From Gemmatimonadota bacterium (GTDB lineage: Bacteria > GCA-2686955): a DNA stretch of 8,950 nucleotides. Within the stretch, counting starts at the first letter, position 1. The number at the start of each line of letters is the position of its first letter. The stretch covers positions 1-8,950 of the forward strand of contig NYZA01000106.1 in assembly GCA_002686955.1 (NCBI GenBank). The letters run 5' to 3'. Under the pieces are notes generated by a model. It was given only the letters and a program-made list of their open reading frames with translations. It made no database searches and was not told the DNA's origin. Shown here piece after piece: positions 1 to 3,861 of this stretch. The position numbers and the translations under genes were made by a program.

Positions 1-230
1 ACGTATCCTGCGAAGGTAAAGAGCGGAATCGGAACCAGCGTCGGATTCGTCAGCCGAACCATGTCGACCACCGACTGCATTCCGGCGACCAGGAGCTGAA
101 TGGAGAAGGGCTCGGTGGCGTCGTACACACTCAGGCAGAAACCACCGATCGAGATTGCCGCGAGAACCGCGAATAGGGGCGTTCCCAGAATGGCCAGGAG
201 GATGAGAAGGACGATGATGAGCAGCATCAT
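1..230 (-). CDS. dctM: TRAP transporter large membrane subunit, DctM type (N-terminal part, cut by window edge)
   Basis: Only the first 76 codons are present; the gene continues past the left edge. The product should be the large integral inner-membrane subunit of a TRAP transporter, which carries the substrate path and couples uptake to a sodium (or proton) gradient. The visible part begins MMLLIIVLLILLAILGTPLF, a first membrane helix with the small-residue turn and proline typical of DctM starts. A second hydrophobic stretch follows (AVLAAISIGG), and near the edge comes LVPIPLFTFAGY, matching the family's conserved 'IPLF...G' segment. The ATG at 230-228 overlaps the dctQ stop codon as ATGA, which suggests translational coupling. 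A second ATG directly after it (227-225) would shorten the protein by one residue. Identity rests on both this motif and the gene's place after dctP and dctQ. Confidence 0.85.
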   Translation of the reverse strand, partial: MMLLIIVLLILLAILGTPLFAVLAAISIGGFCLSVYDATEPFSIQLLVAGMQSVVDMVRLTNPTLVPIPLFTFAGY

Positions 231-868
231 TCGTTCCCCTCGCCCGCCGCTGTCTCAGCGAAGTCCGCCGCATCCGCCGTTTCGCCCCCCTTCTCCACCT
301 CCGCCCCGGCGACTCCAAACGCCGCTCTTCCGAAAAATCGCAGCGACATCACCGAGAAGCCGACCGGCACGATCAAGGTCGCCACCCAGTCTCGGATCGG
401 GATCTGGATCGCTTCCCCCAGGGTGATTGTGAAAGCGGTGCCCTCGTCTCCGACGAGGTAGTCGATCCACGGGCCGAAAAGGGCATCGGGGAGGATCCAG
501 CCGAAGGGGGCGAGCAGGGTGGCGCCCGGCTCGAGCGGCAAGAAAACGCAAGAGGAGGCAACGAAGAGAACGAGAGTGACCACGCCCGCGGCGAGATCGG
601 CAACGATTTCAGCCACGCGCGCCGGGCCAGCGGGAAGAAAGCGAGAAAGCGCATCGACCGAGATATGGCGACCCCGGCGCGTGGCCACCGACGCCGCGAG
701 GAATCCGATCCAGAGGACGGAGTAGCGAATGGCCGGGTCGGCCCAGAGGAGCGACGCCCCCATCTTTCTGAGCACGACCTGCAACACACCCAGCACGATC
801 ATCGAGAACAGAAAGGACGCCAACAGCGCCTGCTCGATGCCGTGGATCCACCGCAGGATCGTCTTCAC
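227..868 (-). CDS. dctQ: TRAP transporter small membrane subunit, DctQ type
   Basis: This is a predicted 213-residue inner-membrane protein, the small subunit that pairs with DctM. I chose the GTG at 868-866 because GAGGAG lies 4 nt upstream and the protein then opens with VKTILRWIHGIEQALL, a usual DctQ beginning. Starting at the upstream ATG at 979 would add 37 hydrophilic residues overlapping dctP. Hydrophobic helices lie near residues 14-34, 45-63, 85-108 and 165-183. The conserved cytoplasmic segment after helix 2 is visible as ATRRGRHISVDALSRFLP, matching the family pattern R-x-G-x-H-I-x-V-D. Two features are unusual: a long stretch of about 50 residues between helices 3 and 4, and an Ala/Glu/Gly-rich acidic tail of about 25 residues. 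Together they make it longer than most DctQ proteins (roughly 150-180). It follows dctP by 16 nt and overlaps dctM by 4 nt. Confidence 0.88.
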   Translation of the reverse strand: MKTILRWIHGIEQALLASFLFSMIVLGVLQVVLRKMGASLLWADPAIRYSVLWIGFLAASVATRRGRHISVDALSRFLPAGPARVAEIVADLAAGVVTLVLFVASSCVFLPLEPGATLLAPFGWILPDALFGPWIDYLVGDEGTAFTITLGEAIQIPIRDWVATLIVPVGFSVMSLRFFGRAAFGVAGAEVEKGGETADAADFAETAAGEGNE

Positions 869-872
869 TCTG

Positions 873-878
873 CTCCTC
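873..878 (-). promoter_or_regulatory. Ribosome binding site deciding the GTG start of dctQ
   Basis: On the minus strand the sequence reads GAGGAG, then caga, then GTG. This good Shine-Dalgarno match lies 4 nt before the GTG at 868 and inside the short dctP-dctQ gap. It supports the GTG over the longer reading from 979. Confidence 0.6.
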
Positions 879-884
879 GGCGGG

Positions 885-1907
885 CTATCGGCTGCTCGGA
901 TTCTCTCGGGACGCTCGATACTCTTCGAGTGCCCCGAGCACCAAGCCCAGCGTTTCGCGATCGTACAGCTTACCCACAAGCCCCTCGCGAGCCTTGGCTC
1001 CGATCGTTTCCCACGATTCCACCATCGATTTGTCCACCGGTATGACCTTGATCCCCTCCTTCCGCATTCGCGAGATCGCCGTCTTCTGGTCTTGGCGCGT
1101 CAGGTCGTTCAGAGTCGCGGAGTGGCGCCTGCAGATCTCCAGCACCTTCGCACGGTATTCCATGGGGATCTTGTCGAACTGTTTCTTCGTGACGATCACC
1201 GCCCCAAGCGCGTCGGTGAATGGCAGGTCCATCATGTACTTGACCCGCGTGAACCATTGGAGTCCAACGGCCGCGTATGGGGATGTGTAGATCGCGTCGA
1301 TCAGTCCGGTCTGCAATGAGGTCAGCACGTCGGTGATCTGGAGCGGAGTCGGGTTGATCTCGAAGGCATCGAAAAAGGCCTCGGCCAGAGGATCGCCTTC
1401 CCACATCCACATTCGTACCTTTCGAAGATCGTCGACGTCGCGAATCGGCGTATTCGCGAAGATGTGAACGAAGCCGACCTCCGCCCATCCCAGCAGAACG
1501 TACCCCTCCTCCTCGAGGGAATCGAGGAATCGAGACTCCAGGCTGGCGCGAACATGGTCCACTTCGTCGTAAGTTCTATAAAGGAAAGGCACCTCTAGAG
1601 CCCGGATCTTCGGCAAAATCTCGCCGAGCCCCACTCCCGTGAATCCGCCTCCATGGAGCTGTCCAACCCGCATCTTGCGTAGAACATCGTGCTCGTCCCC
1701 GGCGACGCCGCCCGGATAGAACTTGAGCTTCACCGCCCCGCCGGTGGCGCTTCCGACCTCTTCGTTCATCGCCTCCATCACCTTCATCCAGGTCGTTCCA
1801 GGTGGGGCGAGCGTAGCGATCTTGAGCGTGACGCCGGGGGCCGAGCCGGCGGCGAGGAAGATGAGAAGGGCGGAGGTGAATGCGCCGCGCAAGTCTCTGA
1901 GCTGCAT
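885..1907 (-). CDS. dctP: TRAP transporter periplasmic solute-binding protein, DctP/TatP type
   Basis: This is a 340-residue periplasmic protein that should bind the substrate and deliver it to the DctQ-DctM membrane pair. It starts with a signal peptide (residues 1 to about 25: basic start, then TSALLIFLAAG). The mature part opens with TLKIATLAPPGTTWMK, the standard first beta strand of the family. Further hallmarks are FYPGGVAGDEHDVLRKMRVGQL (62-84 region), GWAEVGF (140-146), and KVRMWMWEGDP (163-173). Arg165 in the last motif occupies the position of the conserved arginine that binds carboxylates in DctP proteins. LQTGLIDAIYTSP (198-210) is the usual later ligand-pocket segment. The start is backed by GAGGAG 8 nt upstream. 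The length is normal for the family. Ligand identity cannot be read from sequence. Treponema TatP homologues paired with TatT have been proposed to bind hydrophobic or amphipathic ligands, so a simple dicarboxylate should not be assumed. Confidence 0.92.
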   Translation of the reverse strand: MQLRDLRGAFTSALLIFLAAGSAPGVTLKIATLAPPGTTWMKVMEAMNEEVGSATGGAVKLKFYPGGVAGDEHDVLRKMRVGQLHGGGFTGVGLGEILPKIRALEVPFLYRTYDEVDHVRASLESRFLDSLEEEGYVLLGWAEVGFVHIFANTPIRDVDDLRKVRMWMWEGDPLAEAFFDAFEINPTPLQITDVLTSLQTGLIDAIYTSPYAAVGLQWFTRVKYMMDLPFTDALGAVIVTKKQFDKIPMEYRAKVLEICRRHSATLNDLTRQDQKTAISRMRKEGIKVIPVDKSMVESWETIGAKAREGLVGKLYDRETLGLVLGALEEYRASRENPSSR

Positions 1908-1915
1908 GGATTGGG

Positions 1916-1921
1916 CTCCTC
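1916..1921 (-). promoter_or_regulatory. Ribosome binding site of dctP
   Basis: The minus strand reads GAGGAG 8 nt before the ATG at 1907. It fixes the dctP start and is stronger than the site in front of tatT, consistent with more binding protein than TatT being made. Confidence 0.55.
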
Positions 1922-1941
1922 TTCGGGATCAACGCGGACGC

Positions 1942-1971
1942 CGTGGCGCCACGACTGCCGATGCTCATCGG
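1942..1971 (-). other. Two small inverted repeats in the tatT-dctP gap
   Basis: Inside the 78-nt gap lie a perfect 12-bp palindrome, CGTGGCGCCACG (1942-1953), and a short hairpin, CCGAT-gagc-ATCGG as read on the transcript (1958-1971). Neither is followed by a T run, so neither looks like a classical terminator. They could shape mRNA stability between the TatT and DctP cistrons, or be chance in GC-rich DNA. Confidence 0.3.
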
Positions 1972-1985
1972 TGGGGTGTTACAGG

Positions 1986-2855
1986 CTAGAACCACTCCTC
2001 CGCGAGGGTGAGCAGCCCTTCGGCCTTTCTCTTGGCGATAGAATTGGCCAGCCCCGCGTCCGGATAAAGTCCATCGGGCCGATCCAGGACCCAGGTCAGA
2101 GTCTCGACAAAGAGCTCCTCGTCCCAGGCTTGCCGGGCAAAATACTGCGCATAGAACACGTGGGCGAGAAGATAGTTGTTGTGGGTGAGGGAGAAGACGT
2201 GGTCGAAATGCCGCTGAGCGCGAACCGGATCCCCGCCGAGGATCTTGGATCTGGAGGCATAGTAGACGCCCAGAAAGAGGTGGGGCCCGGCATGATAGAA
2301 GCTCGGATCGATCTCGAGTGCCCTGCGCATCAGAGCCTCGGCTCTCGGCAGGTCCGCGAGCGCCTCGGTATCGTCGAGGTTCAGATTGATCCAAGAACCC
2401 CAGGAGTTGGCGGCCCAGAAGATCGCCTCCAGCCGGTCGTCGTCGAGATTCCGGACAGCTTCCTGAAACCCCGCGAGGTTCCCGGCGAGTGCTCGGGCAA
2501 AACGGTCATCGTGCCGGGTGAGCACGTCGAAAGCGTGGCCGCGTGCGCGCAGATAGAGGCGACTGGCGCGTTCCCGGTCGACATCTTCGACGAATCCGAG
2601 CGCGTAGCCGGTAATGCTCCGGGCCTGGACCAGATGAAGCGCGTCGTCTTCGGGAGATGTCTCCAGAAGGCCATCTATGAGGAGAATCGTCCCCGGCAAT
2701 CCGTCTCTGACGAGGTCGAGATCGGTATCACGCTCGATCTTGTTGGCCGCATCGACCATGACGGGGTCGAGAAAGCCGATGGCCGCCCGGTTCATGGCGC
2801 CACAGCCCAATGCGGTGAGGGCAGGAAACCCGATCACCCACAGTGATTTCCGCAT
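1986..2855 (-). CDS. tatT: TatT-like TPR lipoprotein, TRAP transporter-associated
   Basis: This is a 289-residue protein resembling the TRAP transporter TatT component family, whose founding member is Treponema pallidum Tp0956. That protein is a periplasmic TPR-fold lipoprotein that forms trimers and contacts the TRAP binding protein. Here the N-terminus is a short hydrophobic segment ending in TALGC, so Cys18 is a likely lipidation site, although Ala at -3 and Leu at -2 fit the lipobox only loosely. The body is almost all helical with TPR-like pairs: about 55-91, 93-135, 168-200 (AEALMRRALEIDPSFYHAG) and 207-245 (RAQRHFDHVFSLTHNNYLL). The AIFWAANSWGSWINL stretch (144-158) is characteristic of the family as I know it. 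The start codon at 2855 has a modest AAGGG 10 nt upstream. It is the first gene of the TRAP operon, 78 nt before dctP. Function is inferred from family and position. Confidence 0.85.
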   Translation of the reverse strand: MRKSLWVIGFPALTALGCGAMNRAAIGFLDPVMVDAANKIERDTDLDLVRDGLPGTILLIDGLLETSPEDDALHLVQARSITGYALGFVEDVDRERASRLYLRARGHAFDVLTRHDDRFARALAGNLAGFQEAVRNLDDDRLEAIFWAANSWGSWINLNLDDTEALADLPRAEALMRRALEIDPSFYHAGPHLFLGVYYASRSKILGGDPVRAQRHFDHVFSLTHNNYLLAHVFYAQYFARQAWDEELFVETLTWVLDRPDGLYPDAGLANSIAKRKAEGLLTLAEEWF

Positions 2856-3275
2856 CGTCGGATCACCCTTCCGAGTGGAGGTCGCTCATTTGAGGAAGAT
2901 CGCGCGATAGAGGGAAGGCCTACGATCCAATCGGCGGGAAGGAGGGCGAGAAGCAAGTTCCGTCGGATCGTGTAACTGCCCTGCACGCAACGAGAAAGCG
3001 AGGAATACCCAGGCTAGAGGACAGGCGTGGCGGTGTCAATTCGCCAATTGGGAATCCAACGCTTCGACACGGAGCGTTAGTCGACAGAGGGACGAAAAGG
3101 TGGACGGATGACCGAGTATTGGTTCACTGATCGCCGTCATTCGCAACCAGGCCCGCCCAGTGGCTCCGCTTGCCCGAACGCGCCGCCCTTGTCGCCGGCA
3201 AGACGAAGCAAGCCCGCCGCGCCCCACTCCGCTCGACTCGCTGACCCGGATTTCGCGCCAACTTCTGTAGCCGCG
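2856..3275. other. Non-coding part of the divergent intergenic region, TRAP side
   Basis: I see no credible gene here: open frames on either strand are short, lack ribosome sites and give Arg/Ser/Pro-rich low-complexity products. It contains the TRAP-side promoter candidate. Two small inverted repeats lie near it: CAATT-cgcc-AATTG (3037-3050), which overlaps the candidate -35 box, and AACGCT-9 nt-AGCGTT (3058-3078). The first could be an operator by position, but a 5-bp arm is weak evidence. Nothing recognisable was found at 3080-3275. Confidence 0.5.
3011..3039 (-). promoter_or_regulatory. Candidate sigma-70-type promoter for the tatT-dctPQM operon
   Basis: The minus strand carries a perfect TTGACA (3039-3034), a 17-nt spacer, then TAGCCT (3016-3011), which matches the -10 consensus at T1, A2 and T6. 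Transcription would start near 3004 and leave a leader of about 150 nt before tatT. The -35 match and the exact spacing are good. The -10 is weak, and the sigma preferences of this organism are unknown. Confidence 0.4.
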
Positions 3276-3379
3276 AGCGTCGCCCGTCGGAGCTGAGCTG
3301 CCGCGAAGCGGCCAACAACTCCCCCCGGCCGCGAGCTCCAAGCGTCGCCCGTTGGAGTTGAGCTGCCGCGAAGCGGCCA
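3276..3379. repeat. Two direct copies of a 39-nt repeat, 65 nt apart start to start
   Basis: Copies lie at 3276-3314 and 3341-3379 and differ at only two positions, both C in the first copy and T in the second. Each contains the self-complementary core CCGC-gaa-GCGG. In the second copy the complementarity extends outward: GTTGGAGTT (3351-3359) pairs with AACTCCAAC (3385-3393), and GAGCTG pairs with CAGCTC. This gives about 19 pairs with two single-base bulges. This architecture resembles REP/BIME-type or small MITE-like extragenic elements. No transposase is nearby. Confidence 0.7.
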
Positions 3380-3389
3380 GCTCCAACTC

Positions 3390-3424
3390 CAACCTCATGG
3401 GCTGCTCCGCAGCCCATGAGGTTG
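3390..3424. repeat. Perfect 16-bp inverted repeat with 3-nt loop
   Basis: CAACCTCATGGGCTGC, then TCC, then GCAGCCCATGAGGTTG forms a perfect 16-bp stem. Its left edge shares bases 3390-3393 with the outer arm of the preceding repeat hairpin, so the two folds compete. No T run follows in either direction, which argues against an intrinsic terminator. It sits between the two divergent transcription units and overlaps the weak -35 box of the receptor-side promoter candidate. Confidence 0.75.
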
Positions 3425-3450
3425 TGCCTTCCGCCCCTCTCTGCTAGCCT
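3422..3450 (+). promoter_or_regulatory. Weak promoter candidate facing the TonB-dependent receptor
   Basis: TTGTGC (3422-3427), a 17-nt spacer and TAGCCT (3445-3450). Only the TTG of the -35 box matches consensus. The -10 hexamer and spacer length are identical to those of the divergent TRAP-side candidate. If real, the leader before the receptor is about 400 nt long. Confidence 0.22.
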
Positions 3451-3861
3451 CCCGCCGAGTTCTGCCTTGGAATCCGTAAGTCGCTTTACCGTAGCGGCTT
3501 GCGTCGTGAGGCAATGCAGCGCGCATTCGCCGAACGGCGGGAAGCCGGTCACGATCCTTCCGGAGGTGCGCTCCACACACCCTTGATCAAGCTCTCGATC
3601 CGGGAATCTCGATGCCCGTGCATCCCCGCTACCGGCGTGTTTTTCCGAATATCAGTCGAGCAACGTTCCGACCCCGTCCCGTGGGAGCGATGGCCGCAAG
3701 CGGCCGACCGATCTCAGACGCTCCCGCTCAGACGGGTGCCGCGCGCCGCCGCCACCCCTGCCGCAAACCCCTCGCGGCGAGGGAATGGCGCGACAGGCGG
3801 CTCCACCGAAATGGACCGGGGTTTCGATGCCCGAACCCTCTTCCCAACAGGGAGTCTTCCT
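3425..3861 (+). other. GC-rich untranslated leader region before the receptor gene
   Basis: The receptor frame stays open upstream to 3499, but nothing in it looks coding: the true start is set by a signal peptide and ribosome site at 3862. Possible RNA structure includes AAGTCGCT/AGCGGCTT (3478-3500, one G-U). It also includes a nested fold of GGGAGCG (3683-3689) with CGCTCCC (3719-3725) enclosing GGCCG-caag-CGGCC (3692-3705). CCCTCG-cgg-CGAGGG (3769-3783) and a bulged GGGTTTCG/CGAACCC (3819-3838) just ahead of the ribosome site complete the set. I could not match the set to a known riboswitch class. Confidence 0.4.
3849..3854 (+). promoter_or_regulatory. Ribosome binding site deciding the receptor start
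   Basis: AGGGAG lies 7 nt before the ATG at 3862, and a textbook signal peptide follows directly. This supports 3862 over the in-frame ATG at 3499. Confidence 0.65.

Noticed and set aside
1576-2394. 272-codon minus-strand frame overlapping tatT and dctP in another register
   Set aside because: It overlaps two well-supported genes and encodes an Arg/Ser-rich product with no features.
1689-2846. 385-codon open frame on the plus strand
   Set aside because: It is antisense to dctP and tatT, both of which have clear family features. The product is a mix of Gly/Arg/Glu with no domain or signal.
3276-3379. CRISPR array from the two direct repeats
   Set aside because: Only two copies, a spacer of 26 nt, strong internal self-complementarity, and no cas gene nearby.
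3390-3424. Perfect 16-bp hairpin as an intrinsic terminator
   Set aside because: No T run follows it on either strand, and both adjacent operons read away from this spot, so there is no transcript to end here.
3036-3576. Short minus-strand open frames across the repeat cluster
   Set aside because: They run through the direct repeats and the perfect hairpin, lack ribosome sites, and give repetitive Arg/Ala/Gly products.
3520-3640. Possible cobalamin riboswitch (CGGGAAGCCGGT followed later by CCCCGCTACCGG)
   Set aside because: There is some likeness to the GGGAA...GGTG...TCC core and the CCCGCnACTG element. However, GGTG reads GGTC, the spacing between elements is far too long, and no B12-box or matching P3 arm is visible. 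An Infernal search with the Rfam cobalamin model would settle it.
3499-3861. In-frame extension of the receptor back to an ATG at 3499
   Set aside because: The added 121 residues are Arg/Pro-rich and featureless, there is no ribosome site at 3499, and a canonical signal peptide with AGGGAG upstream begins at 3862.
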